Shown: positions 35,521 through 46,805 of the stretch, one piece after another
Numbering within the stretch: position 1 is the stretch's first letter
Layout: the number at the start of each line of letters is the position of its first letter
NCBI GenBank assembly: GCA_020746105.1
Contig: CM036618.1
Coordinates: forward strand, 18,149,001-18,213,000
Reading direction: 5' to 3'
DNA length: 64,000 bases
Source of the DNA: Trogon surrucura
Taxonomy: Eukaryota; Chordata; Aves; Trogoniformes; Trogonidae
The notes under the pieces: generated by a model
What the model saw: the letters and a program-made list of their open reading frames with translations, nothing else
What the model was told of the DNA's origin: nothing
Database searches by the model: none
Position numbers and translations under genes: made by a program

Positions 35521-35875
35521 CACATAGAATTGGAAAAGACCTCTGAGATCATCAAGTCCAACCATCAACCCAGTACTGCCATGACTACTACTACTGCGTC
35601 AGGGAAGGTTTAGGTTGGATGTGAGGAAGCACTTCCTCATCGAGAGGGTGCTCAGGCACTGGGATGCACTGCCCAGGGAAGTGGTGGAGTCACTGTCCCT
35701 GGAGGTGTTTAAGGAGAGGCTGGATGTGGCACTTAATGCCATGGTCTGGCCGATGTGATGGTGTTGAGTCACAGGCTGGACTTGACTATCTCAGAGGTCT
35801 TTTCCAATTCTGTGATTATAATCACAATTCTGTGATTATATCCTGAAGTGCCACGTCATATAGATATTAAAGGAT
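35521..35875 (-). mobile_element. CR1 fragment split by a nested CR1
   Basis: Minus-orientation CR1 3' end at 35,521-35,596 (ATAGAATTGGAAAAGACCTC, then TCATCAAGTCCAACCATCAA). The next expected CR1 3' UTR words (CCTGAAGTGCCACGTC, corresponding to CCCTAAGTGCCACATC) resume at about 35,841-35,875, after the sense-strand copy. The simplest reading is that a second CR1 inserted into this one. Confidence 0.7.
35597..35840 (+). mobile_element. CR1 LINE 3' part, nested
   Basis: Sense orientation, from AGGGAAGGTTTAGGTTGGAT (the RFRLD segment) through the [19 protein letters not shown]-like end of ORF2 to the 3' UTR (GGCTGGACTTGACTATCTCA) and a tail with a duplicated TTCTGTGATTATA unit. With the minus piece just upstream it forms an inverted repeat with a perfect arm of at least 22 bp. 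Confidence 0.92.
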
Positions 35876-36680
35876 GAAAAACCAATTAGAAGTAGCTGAG
35901 GGCATCTTCCTGCAGTATCATATTGTGATATTTGCCACATAAATTTATTCTAGGGAAAGAAAGACGACTGAGAAATCTCTCACAAAACTGGAACAATATT
36001 TTAACAATCATCAAAAAGCCAGATTTTGTGAAAAGAATATGAGAAAAGCATTTTTTTTTTTCAGAGAAAACCCATAACTTTTACACCTAAATACTGGAGA
36101 TAATGCAAGAATGAAGGCAGTTATCTTCGTGCCTTTGAATGTTGAAGTTTCTGATCAAATTCCTGTTATTGTATTGTTAAGGAAGTGGCCTTGTTCGCTG
36201 AACTGAAGCCATACTGGAAGAACTTCCTGTTTAAACCAGTGGGGAGTGTAGTCCCCAGCACATCAATCACACAGTTCATGATTTTAACTCCAGTGGAGCA
36301 CTGCAGGAACAGGGTTCCGTTCAGCTTCAGGGGTCCCCTGCAATGTTAGATACTGCAGGATCCCGAAGTTAGTACTGACTTCATTGTGACACAGTAACTC
36401 TCTAATAGGAATGGGTATAGTTAGGAAGAAATGGAAAATCTTTATAGCGCTGGGAATAAGATCAGTGGCCTAGCATCCTCTCTCTCTCTCTCTCATCTTT
36501 CAAAAAGGTGCAAAACATCTGAGAAGTCAAATACATAATAATCTACATATACGTTTCTTCCACGGAACAGATAACAATTGCTTAGCTTAATAACCAGAAG
36601 CCCAAGGCTTAAAGATTTATATCCTGTGTAATTTTAAAATATGTCTACCATTTCTGGTATTTTTAAAAATATCTTTAAAA
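35876..36680. other. intergenic, no gene seen
   Basis: AT-rich unique sequence between CR1 copies, with a (TC)n run at about 36,478-36,494. No exon is supported. Confidence 0.5.
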
Positions 36681-37472
36681 TGTGCCGCCATTCAGATAGA
36701 GACCTAGACAGGCTGGAGAGCTGAGCGGGGAGAAATTGTATGAAATACAACAAAGGCAAGTGTAGAGTTTTGCACTTGGGAAAGAATAACCCCATGTGCC
36801 AATATAGGTTGGGGACTGCCCTGCTGGAGAGCAGCGCAGGGGAAAGGGACCTGGGGGTTCTAGTGGACAGCAGGATGGCCATGAGCCAGCAATGTGCCCT
36901 CGTGGCCAAGAAGGCCAATGGCATCCTGGGGTGTATTAGAAGGGGGGTAGCAAGTAGGTTCTCCTGCCCCTCTACTCTGCCCTGGTGAGGCCGCATCTGG
37001 AATATTGTGTCCGGTTCTGGGACCCTCAGTTCAAGAAGGACACGGAACTGCTTGAGAGAGTCCAGCGTAGAGCCACAAAGATGATGAAGGGAGTGGAACA
37101 TCTCCCTTATGAGGAAAGGCTGAAGGAGCTGGGTCTCTTTAGCTTGGAGAAGAGGAGGCTGAGGGGTGACCTCATTCATGTTTATAAATATGTCAAGGGG
37201 GAGTGTCAGGAGGACGGAGCCCGGCTCTTTTCAGCAAGAAACACAGGAGGTTCCACAAAAGCATTAGAAAAAACTTTTTGACTGTTGAGAGTGACAGAGC
37301 ACTGGCACAGGCTGCCCAGGGAGGTCGTGGAGTCTCCTTCTCTGGAGACGTTCAAAACCTGCCTGGACACGTTCCTGTGCAATCTACTGTAGGTGATCCT
37401 GCTCTGGCAGGGGGTTGGACAAGATGATCTTTTGAGGTCCCTTCCAACCCCTAACATTCTGTGATTCTGTGA
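36681..37472 (+). mobile_element. CR1 LINE, 5'-truncated, young-looking
   Basis: Sense orientation. It starts just after the catalytic part of the reverse transcriptase ([13 protein letters not shown]-like) and continues [56 protein letters not shown] and [14 protein letters not shown]. Relative to the 38.4-kb copy it lacks about 40 bp near 37,232, which removes the segment coding for the TDRTR motif and shifts the frame. There is a further short loss near 36,957 (the SREVL segment). The 3' UTR and CATTCTGTGATTCTGTGA tail are well preserved. Confidence 0.96.
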
Positions 37473-38374
37473 AATGACTTTTATTTCCTGGTAGTCATTT
37501 CCACAGAGCTATGTACTTTTAAATTTGTTGTCTGTTCTGTATCGTTTCACGGGATTTCACTTTAATGTGGTATTTTTAGAAGAAAACCAAGAACAATTAA
37601 GCTCTTGAATGTTCTCTCAATTTTGTAGTAATTGTACTTCACATTTAAATAAGAAAAGGAGATATAGCCAATGCTCCTATGAAATCTTTAGTACTCACAA
37701 TTCCTTATTAAATTTAATCATAATCTGTCACTGAAAATGTCAAAACTAGGAACAGGATGAAACAAACTAAGCAGCAACGTCAGACTGATTTGCCCTCTAC
37801 AATAAAGATATGTGGCCAAAACATTATGGACTGTTCTGACCTCCACTACAGAGCACAGCAAGTTGATGCTACGAACAGATTTTGTTATATGCATATGTCC
37901 CAGTCTTCACAGAAGTGGTGAAGGTGCTACTGACTTAAAAGCAAGAGATGGAATACTGCCTACTCATTCAGGCTGTTTAATGTTTCATGGTCCTAAATAT
38001 TTCCCCCAAATAAAGCAGAGTTTAGAAATATGTTAAAGTTACTACCAACATAAAAATCAGTTTCAAAAATCATGCAAGACATAATAGCCAAACTCTGCAG
38101 TTTAGAGAGTCAAAAGAATGAAGGTCGGTAAAAAATAGAGCAGAAAAAATACATCTAAAGTGATAATCATTTAACTGACCTGACAGTGAAAAAAATTGAA
38201 TTTCCATATATCAATACATTCAATTTACTAAAATGCTTCTTCAGTTTCCTAGACTGATTTTCTGAAGAAGAAATTTATATTCTGAAGTATTTCAGGTTGA
38301 CACAGTGCAATTTAGAGACTGCTGCTTGACTGACTGGCTGAACAAACTCATGGCTTAAATTGTGCAGATAACAT
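37473..38374. other. unique spacer between two CR1 copies
   Basis: AT-rich sequence with no exon or repeat recognised. It separates two CR1 copies of the same subfamily in the same orientation. Confidence 0.5.
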
Positions 38375-39563
38375 GACCAGGACATAGCCAGGCGGATAGA
38401 TGATGGCAGTGCAGCGGACGTGGTTTATCTGGATTTCAATAAAGCATTTGACACCATCAAATACCTGGAGCTAAACTGAAGAAGTATGGTCTGAATGATC
38501 GGGTAGTGAGGTGGGTTGTGAACTGGTTGAAGGGAAGAAGTCAGAGGGTTGTGGTCAATGGGACAGTGTCTAGTCGGAGGCCTGAATCTAGAAGAGTCCC
38601 TCAGAGGTCAGTGCTGGGACCAGTACTATTTAATATATTCATCTATGACCTGGACGAGGGAACACAGTCCTCTGTCAGCAAGTTTGCTGATGACACAAAA
38701 CTGGGAGGAGTGGCTGACACACCAGAAGACTGTGCTGCCATTCAGAGAGACCTGGACAGCCTGGAGAGCTGGGCGGGGAGAAATTGTATGAAATACAACA
38801 AAGGCAAGTGTAGCGTCTTGCACCTGCGAAAGAACAACCCCAAGTACCAGTATAGGTTGGGGACTGACCTGTTGGAGAGCAGCGCAGGGGAAAGGGACCT
38901 GGGGGTTCTAGTGGACAGCAGGATGACCATGAGCCAGCAATGTGCTCTCGTGGCCAAGAAGGCCAATGGCATCCTGGGGTGTATTAGAAGGGGGGTGGTT
39001 AGTAGGTCGAGAGAAGTTTTCCTTCCCCTCTACTCTGCCCTGGTGAGGCCACATCTGGAATATTGTGTCCAGTTCTGGGCCCCTCAGCTCAAGAAGGACA
39101 CGGAACTGCTGGAGAGAGTCCAGCGCAGAGCCACAAAGATGATGAAGGGAGTGGAACATCTCCCTTATGAGGAAAGGCTGAAGAAGCTGGGTCTCTTTAG
39201 CTTGGAGGAGACCAAGGGGTGGCCTCATTAATGTTTATAAATACGTAAAAGGTGAGTGTCAGGAGGACAAAGCCAGCCTCTTCTCAGTGATGTCCAGTGA
39301 TAGGATAAGGGGCAACTGATACAAGCTGGTGCATAGGAGGTTCCACAGAAACATTAGGAAAAACTTTTTGACTGTTGAGAGTGACAGAGCACTGGCACAG
39401 GCTGCCCAGAGAGGTTGTGGAGTCTCCTTCTCTGGAGACATTCAAAACCCACCTGGATGCATTCCTGTGCGATCTACTGTAGATGATCCTGCTCTGGCAG
39501 GGGGGCTGGACTAGATGATCTTTTGAGGTCCCTTCCAATCCCTAACATTCTGTGATTCTGTGA
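38375..39563 (+). mobile_element. CR1 LINE with reverse transcriptase core, young-looking
   Basis: The best-preserved CR1 here. It opens at the [15 protein letters not shown] block (reverse transcriptase motif A region) and loses a short piece near 38,463. It then runs open for 241 codons (38,506-39,231) with [18 protein letters not shown] and the catalytic FADDTKLGG motif (FADD at 38,683-38,694), followed by [33 protein letters not shown] and [19 protein letters not shown] small indel near 39,208 ends the frame early; the remaining ORF2 end and 3' UTR follow, with tail CATTCTGTGATTCTGTGA. The endonuclease and ORF1 are absent, so it is 5'-truncated and immobile. Confidence 0.97.
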
Positions 39564-40147
39564 TATAAAGGGAATGTATATCTAAGCTTTATATGACTTG
39601 AAATAACTCTCAGAAATATGAATACTAATATGCATCTTTGGCTACTGTTCCCAGAACATTACTCATTAAAGCTTTGGGTGTGTTCTGGGAAGGACTAAGT
39701 TACTACGACTGTTGTCTCACAGATTTTGTGTGGACAATGCTCACATGTTTGTAGAGAGACATTTAGCAGACAGGACTGAAGTCTGTGGCACTAAGCAGAC
39801 ATCAAGCTAAGACGCAACTAACAAAATTAAATCTCAATGAAGTATTTTTATGGTCACTGGCTAAACATTAGGAGACTTTAGGTCCCTTTCCTCTCAGGTC
39901 TCTAGAGCTCCGAGTTGCGCAAAGCTTCTCCTATCCTGCTGCTCTGAAAAGCAAAGGCTTATCCGCTAGTACACGTCAAGAGTTTCTTGCTTGTATAGAA
40001 GAAGAGGAAGACACTGGGGAAGCAGGTGAGTCCTGGAACAACTGCACAAACATTTAGTCTCTGACCTGGTGAAAAGTTCAATTGCATGGGGCTGTTCCAG
40101 GCTGTGGCTGACAGCTCTAACATCCCAAGTACCTACTTTTCATTCAT
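39564..40147. other. intergenic, no gene seen
   Basis: Unique sequence between CR1 copies, with no exon recognised. Confidence 0.5.
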
Positions 40148-40935
40148 TAGAATCATAGAATTGTTTAGACTGGAAAAGACCTTTAAGATCATCAAGTCCC
40201 AGCAATGCCAGGTACACCACTAAACCATGTCCCTAAGCACCTCATCTACACATCTTTTAAATACCTCCAGGGATGGTGACTCAACCATTTCCTTGGGTAG
40301 CCTCTTCCAGTGCTTGACAACCTTTTCAGTGAAGAAAATTTTCCTCATGTCCAATCTAAACCTCCCCCAGCACAATGTGGGCCATTTCCTCTTGCTTGTT
40401 ACATGGGAGAAGAGACAGACTCCCTCCTTGCTACAACCTCCTTTCAGGCAGAGAGTGATAAATCTTCCCTCAGCCTCCTTTTTTCCAAGCTAAAGAAACT
40501 CAGTTCCTTCAGCCACTCCTCATAAGACTTGTCCTCTAGACCCTTCAGCAGCTTCCTTGCCCTTCTCTGGACACACTCTAGTATCTCCATGTCTTTCTTT
40601 TAGTGAAGGGCCCAAAACTGAACACAGGATTTGAGGTGCGGCCTCATCAGTGCCGAGAACAGGGGGACAATCCCTTCCCTGGTCCTGCTGGCCACACTGT
40701 TCCTGATAAAGGCCAGGACGTCATCGGCCTTCTTGACCACCTGGGCACACTGCTGGCTCATGTTCAGCCAGCTGTGGACCAACACTCGCAGGTCTTTTTC
40801 CTCTGGGCAGCTCTCCAGCCACTCCTTCCCAAGCCTGTAGCGCTGCCTGGCCTTGTTGTGACCCAAGGTCAGGACCTGGCTCTTGGCCTTGTTGAACCTC
40901 AGACAACTGGCCTCAGACCATCACCTGACACTCAT
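40148..40935 (-). mobile_element. CR1 LINE, 5'-truncated
   Basis: Minus orientation: tail TAGAATCATAGAATTG, a 3' UTR carrying the CCAGGTACACCACTAAACCA words of the subfamily also present at 51.2 kb, then the ORF2 end and the segments encoding [59 protein letters not shown] and [14 protein letters not shown]. Stops and small indels break the frame. Confidence 0.95.
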
Positions 40936-42565
40936 CGTCACACTGACAGCCCCCCCCCAGTTTTGCCCGCTGAACAGTCTGGCAGGACTTACTGGCTGGC
41001 AAAGAGGAGTTACTTTAAGCTGTGCTGACTGACACTGGAGTCAGAAGTAGCAGGGAGGAATTTAAGAGCCGGAGCTTCAAAACTGTGTACGCAGAAGGAG
41101 ATAGTGGGAGTGATGAAAGAGGTGGGAATGAAGTGTCATACCCTATGCTTTCTAGTGATGATATGTGCAATTTTTACAAAGAATTTTAAATGAATGGCAT
41201 GCAATAAAGCTAGTAAGATGCACGAACACTGAAGATGTCTTGTGACAAAAAACTTACAAAATATACAAAAAACAGGAGGGTAATTTAAGCTGGAATGAAC
41301 ATACGTGACTAACCAAAGAAACCCCTCAAGGAAAAATTCTTACTTCTTTATTGAACAGAAATATGATCAGAATTGAATATGATAATTTATAAGAACAGCG
41401 AGAACCGTCCTGAACTAAGTAGCAATGATCATATGGACTGAGAAAGCTATTTAGGGTGAGCCAGTCCAGGGGGACAGAAAAAGAAAATTGTATAGTCCTC
41501 TCTTTCTCTCCCTTAACTGTGAAAAAAAACCAATGCTACTGAAAGAAAAAAATTATTTGGTAAGCTTAATTTTAAGTTGCACTTTTGTTATTTATTTTGC
41601 ACCCCCTCAAACTTTGCTGTTAGAATAAAATCACTTTACTCTGGAAGTTTATCTTGGCATTAAATGCAACTCTTAAGCAACTCTGGGATGAATAAGGTGC
41701 AATATTATTTCAGAAAAAATCCAAATAAAGAAGAATCTTAGTCCTATCTTATGCCCTCAGCTAGGTTAGGGGGAATTGAGCTCTCTAAGCAGCAAGGATC
41801 AGTTTGAGAACCTGTAACATCAAATATCGAGTAAAGTCAGGTCTTCCCTTTCAGCCAAGATGACACAACATAAAAACAGTCCAGAAATCTCAGAAACTTG
41901 TTGAAAGCAGTCATTTCCATGCCCTGCTGTTACAGTATGACAGGAAATTAAACTAAATTACATATTCACTGTACATTTTTTCACATGCATTTAATATGAT
42001 TGCCCTTTTTCTTAGAGTTAAGCCAATAAAAAGGTAGAATTGCCAGCTCTTTACTGCTGTTGCATAGCAGTAGGTTCCTTGCAAGGTTATCGCCAGCTTC
42101 TTCCATCCACTGCATTTCCCATAGTCTTTTAAGTACCTAATTAAGCTCAAAACAACTGTTCCTAAGCTTGTAACTTAGCTTTGAAGTTCATTACATTTAT
42201 CTCAATTCTGAAAAAAGGGCTTCTATTCCCCAAGTTTTTCAATCATCAGAGTGACAACAACAACCCAAGTGAACGTGGCACTAGTTTTTACATTTTGAAA
42301 TGCTGTAGACTGTCAGTTTGTACTGTTTCATTGTAAAGAGTTTTAGAGTAGAATTTGCTTGGAAAGGCAACTTGCTCATTTATCAGAGTAACTTCTTGAA
42401 GTCAGTTGCTTTGTCCTTGTCACAGAAGTGGGAAGTTCCTTTAGCAAGGGAATTACCATTTCTAAGATCTGTACCTGGAGCTGATATTTGCAGCTGATAT
42501 TTGCAGCTGAACAGCAGTGAGCTTTCTTAAGAAGCTCTGCCTGATTTTGTTAAGAAACTATGTTG
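40936..42565. other. intergenic, no gene seen
   Basis: AT-rich unique sequence; a C-run lies at about 40,951-40,960, right beside the CR1 end. No exon was seen. Confidence 0.5.
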
Positions 42566-42633
42566 GGACATAGGCTGGACTTGATGATCTCAGAGGTCTA
42601 TTCCAGCCTCAATAACTCTGTGATTCTTTGTAA
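42566..42633 (+). mobile_element. CR1 3'-terminal fragment
   Basis: ATAGGCTGGACTTGATGATC and TCAGAGGTCTATTCCAGCCT, then CTCTGTGATTCTTTG, are the end of a CR1 3' UTR and its tail. No ORF2 sequence is recognisable upstream. Confidence 0.85.
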
Positions 42634-45600
42634 ATTTTAGGCTAAGCAGACAGGTAAGGCTAAAGGAAGACTTTACTGTGGAAGAATAATCCCCTCTATA
42701 GCCAAAACTGAAATCCATTTTCCTTTTCATCTATTTTGCTAAAAGGCGTTTCAATAATTGCTTCTATTTTCTGACTGTGAGAGTGTTCCCAGAACGTCCT
42801 TGTTAAACAAAAAAGAACAAGACCTGTACACAGCAGTGTATCTAGTAACTTTGTCCCATTGTCCCTTCCTATTCTCTGCCACAGCTCTCCTCTCTTTGTT
42901 CCTCATTGTATAATGTCATGTGGGGAAAGTGATATTGTAAACACATGAATATCTTAAACCGTCATTCAAACAAAGTTTACAGAAAACCTCTAGTGTTCGT
43001 TACATCATTCTGACAGATTAAGTAATCTCTGTAGGGCTGAGATGCCTTTGTGATTATTTTTATACCTAAGAACTATGAGCACTTATGGGACCATAAAAAC
43101 TTAAATGCAGAACATCAGAAGTTCCTGCTACACTGAGCTGCTCTCCAGGGATTATTTAAATCAACACATCCTCCTGCATTTTGACTGGCAGCCTTTGGTG
43201 GCAAGAATCTTCCTGTGGAAGCACCACTTCTTGTTTACTTACATGCAAATATTTAGAACAGTAGGAAAGCAATGTTGTAATGTTTATTGAAAACTGTCCC
43301 ACTTAGTGAAATTTTATAGATTCATTCCTCTGGGTACATTAGCTTCTTTGTATCACTCACCAGCCTTTTTTTTTACAGTGTGATTTAACTAAAAATGCAG
43401 TTACCCAGTCAATGTGATGTGGAATGCTACCTGTCGCCAGCCAATGCCTCATCTTCCCCCACATAACGTTGTATTCTCACACAGGCAGGGTGTTCTCTGA
43501 AAACGTATGTAATGAAATATTCAAAAAAAAGGAGAAGCAGAAGACCTAGTTTTACTGCAGTGCCAGTGAAAGTCCTTACCATACATTTTACAGCAGGCAT
43601 CAAAGACAAGCTACTTTTTCTCTGGCAGAAATTGCTTATTTCCTGTTATTTTCTCCTCGACCAACATTTGTATGCTTCACTTTTAATTGTGAACATAGAA
43701 TTTAAGCTCTGTGGAGCTAGAATTTTTGTTCTTTCATGTAACCAATCTCTCCTGTCACTACAAAGAGACTATTATTTTGTGACTATTTTGAAGATGTATT
43801 CCTCTGATGTTGTCTCCCTCAACACACACCTTCCTAAATAAGAGTGCAAGAACTCCTCTCCAAAACGCCACATTGCTCCAGGAGAAGCTTGTGAAAGGCA
43901 TAATTATGTAACTCAATGCCATGCAAGCAAACTATTTATAATGATAGTGTGACTTAGAGTATAGATAAATGCATCTTTTAAGTATGAACTTCTAAGATCA
44001 TAGGATTCATGCAGGGAAGCATTCCAGACATTGTGAAAATTGGGGGAAAAAAAATAAAAATAAAAAATTACCAGCAAATTAAGGGCTGTGTTTTAAAACC
44101 AGCTGACATCTGTGCTGTGATGTCATGAGCTTGTTCTCAGTCACTTCGTTCATTGAAAGTAGGGAGTTCATTCAGTGGGTCAATTATTTGTTGCAGATAG
44201 TTCACTGAAGTCTCAGTAACACCACCTCTGTGCCTTTATGCAGATTCATCAGAATCATTTCTTGTGACTAGACTTTGATTCAGAATTAGCTATCAGCCTT
44301 TTCTAAAGAAGATCTTTTCTGGCTTCATTTGAGAATGCTGAGGTTGAGATTTCCAAAGATCTGTGTGCAGGTATATGTCTCCTTACTAAAAGAAAATCAG
44401 ATAAAATAAGCTTAATTTTTAAATATATATATACATATGTATAGTGTAATGCAGACTGTACTGAGCCTAATGGCACTGCAGCCCTATTAAGTTACTCCCA
44501 TACATATAATCTGCAAGGTTTAGATTTAAGGGACTGATTCAGAATTAATTGGGAGAAGTTTTTTTTCCCCTTTCTGAAAGCAGCTCTCTTTGCTTTACTA
44601 CAAAAACATCACACTACTGCTTCTGAAGCTGCAGATGCTACCACAATTGTAATTGCCTGTCACGCAGTGAAGAAATCTAATTAAAACCACTTATTCGTAC
44701 CTATTAACCAGTCTCTTTAAATGCAGACAAAAGATCTTACCACAAGCTAAAACGTAAGTACAGCATGCGGTCTGCAATTCAGTAGAAGCAACGGATGTTT
44801 TCAGATAATTACACTTACCTCCATTTTCCTGCTACTGCCAATTAGCATTAACCATGAACTTAAATGACTATGTAAATTACCGTACCTCGCCACTACTCCA
44901 GACACGGTTCAGACTGTTTACATGATATTGGACAAGGCATTTCATCTTGTACGTACTTAAAAACGGTGACATTTTTGTGTTGAGGGTAAACTGCTGATCA
45001 CAGCATGGTTTAGAGGTATAATCTACAATAACTGTATAAAACAATAATAGAGGAATAATCTGCAGTCTTCTCTCAAAAGACCCAGAATTCTCAAACAGTT
45101 TTAGAGATAAAAGCAGTATATTCCTTTGGAGCGTCCTTCATCACATCCCTTAGAACAATTGGGGTTACAGTTTTCCTAAGAAAGTAACTCTTACACAATA
45201 CTCTAATGTAGAAGAGGCGGGCAAGGCACTAAACCAGACTGTGATATAACCAGCAGGCTACCACACAAGCTCATCGGGTAATTTGCTGCCCTGCCTGAAG
45301 TGGAGCCTTCACTCAAGACTTCCTGCAGCTTCACACGGGACAGCATTGACTGGGTAGATGGAGGAGTTCCGCTGGGTACTGATGCATTACTACTGGAATT
45401 AGCACAACACTTCTTGCCTTCGTTTAAGTAAACCACTCTGATAGACTGAGAAACTACTCATGCTTCTACCATACTAGATTTTTGTACTTAAGAAGCAGGT
45501 CATTAATAAATGAAGTGTGGCTTATGGCCATGACAGACGGACTTCCTTAACTCAACGAGTGGCTGTAGGAACTGGTTGGCTTGTTGTTTTGTTTTTCCGT

Positions 45601-45639
45601 GGGTTTTTTTTTTTTTACACTCATCTTTTTGTGACTTCT
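42634..45639. other. intergenic, upstream of the MBOAT2 CpG island
   Basis: AT-rich unique sequence with a TA-rich run near 44,418-44,442 and no recognised repeat. A minus-strand open frame (45,203-45,436, 77 codons, Ser-rich, with NASVPSGTPPSTQSML) lies about 200 bp upstream of the island, but no polyadenylation signal follows it closely and I recognise no family. Proximal enhancers of MBOAT2 could lie here but cannot be read from sequence alone. Confidence 0.45.
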
Positions 45640-46246
45640 CCAAGGTGCCAGGCCCCCGTCACGCTCCGCATCGCTCACCCCCAGGTTCACTCACCGCTGC
45701 GGAGCTGCCTCCGCATCCCTGCCGGACAAGGGGAGCCGGCGAGGAGCAGGACGGGCTGGGGAACGGTGGACCCGTATTTGTGCCTCACCTCACCGCACGC
45801 CTGTCCCCGCCCGCCTTTGCGCTACCCCCCGCCGCAGGGACCCCGCAGCTGCGGGGAGCTGTCCCGTCCGGCTGTTCCCGCGCCCCCACCCCGCTCCAGA
45901 AGGTGCCGCTTCCCCTCCGGTACCCTCAGCGGGGCGCCTCACACCCCGGCGCGGCTCTGAGCCCCGCGGAGAGGCGATGCGACGAGCAGCCGCGCCCCTG
46001 CCCCGCTCAATCCCGGCGAGGCCACGCCGGGCCCTGCGCGGTACCTGCGCGCAGCATCTGCCCATCCCCAGCGCGGAACGGGCGCCGCAGGGACACCCCC
46101 GTTCCCCCTCTTCCTCCCTCCGGGCCGCCCCACGATTTACCTCCCGCACCCCTCCCTGCCGGCCACCGCCTGTCCCCTCCCGCCCGCCCCTCGCGCCGGG
46201 CCGCGGCCGCCGGAGGGGACCCGCCTCGTCCCACCCACCCCGCCGA

Positions 46247-46261
46247 GGGGCGGGGGATTGG
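46247..46261. promoter_or_regulatory. GC box next to inverted CCAAT box
   Basis: GGGGCGGGG (46,247-46,255), the Sp/KLF-type GC box, is directly followed by ATTGG (46,257-46,261), the reverse of the NF-Y CCAAT box. The pair lies about 230 bp upstream of the MBOAT2 ATG, a normal distance for the proximal promoter. The sequence match is direct; binding is inferred. Confidence 0.5.
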
Positions 46262-46382
46262 GCGAGCCCGCCTGTCACTCCGCGGCGGCGCCGCGCCCGG
46301 GTTGGCGGCTGGCGCTGTCGGTCAGCGGCGGAGCCGCGCCGGCCCCTTGTTGTCACGGCGCCGTGCGGGGCTGGGGCTCTTC

Positions 46383-46418
46383 GCGCCGCCGTTGTTGCCG
46401 CCGCTGCCGCCGCCGCGG
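46383..46418 (+). repeat. GCC-rich 5' leader tract
   Basis: Imperfect GCC repeats (GCCGCC...GCCGCCGCTGCCGCCGCCG) lie about 70-105 nt upstream of the MBOAT2 start codon. Such tracts are common in vertebrate 5' UTRs, can vary in length and can form stable RNA structure that affects scanning. Confidence 0.6.
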
Positions 46419-46488
46419 GAGCCCGCGAGGGGAGCGGTTCTCCGGCCTCGTCGCCCGTTCTCCCGGTGCGAGAGGAGGCGTCCTTGCC

Positions 46489-46560
46489 ATGGCCACCAGT
46501 ACCACGGGCTCCACGCTGCTGCAGCCCCTCAGCAACGCCGTGCGGCTGCCCGTCGACCAG
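46489..46560 (+). CDS. MBOAT2: MBOAT2 exon 1 (lysophospholipid acyltransferase 2, N-terminus)
   Basis: Encodes 24 residues beginning MATSTTGSTLLQPLSNAV, close to mammalian MBOAT2 as I recall it (MATTSTTGSTLLQPLSNAV, then QLPIDQ against RLPVDQ here). The paralogue MBOAT1 differs clearly in this part. The ATG has G at -3 and +4, a good initiation context. The exon ends in phase 0 with CAG before a GTGAGG donor, and the next expected residues (VNFVVCQ) are not encoded before the window ends. MBOAT2 is a multi-pass endoplasmic reticulum enzyme of about 520 residues that re-acylates lysophosphatidylethanolamine and related lysophospholipids, preferring oleoyl-CoA (Lands cycle). The catalytic Asn/His region lies in later exons outside this window. 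The reading frame stays open upstream of the ATG to about 46,258 without another in-frame ATG. Confidence 0.93.
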
Positions 46561-46805
46561 GTGAGGATGGGGAGGTGCCTGCCCCGCCGCTGCCTTCCCG
46601 GGGGCTCGCCGGGGAGGGGCGGTGCCGTCGTGCCGGGCGAGCGCCCCCGCTCCGCTCCGTGTCCCGCCCCGCCCCATCCCCCCATGGCCCCTCCATCCTC
46701 CCCGCCTCCACCGGGCGGGGGGCCTGGGGAGGGGAGGGGAGGTTGGGCGGGTGGGAGGATGGGTGGGCAGCGCCCGGCGGGGCGGTGGCGGTTCCCCTCA
46801 CGCTG

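Noticed and set aside
43512-43841. 109-codon + strand frame
   Set aside because: AT-rich codons, no known motif and no splice support; this length is expected by chance somewhere in 64 kb.
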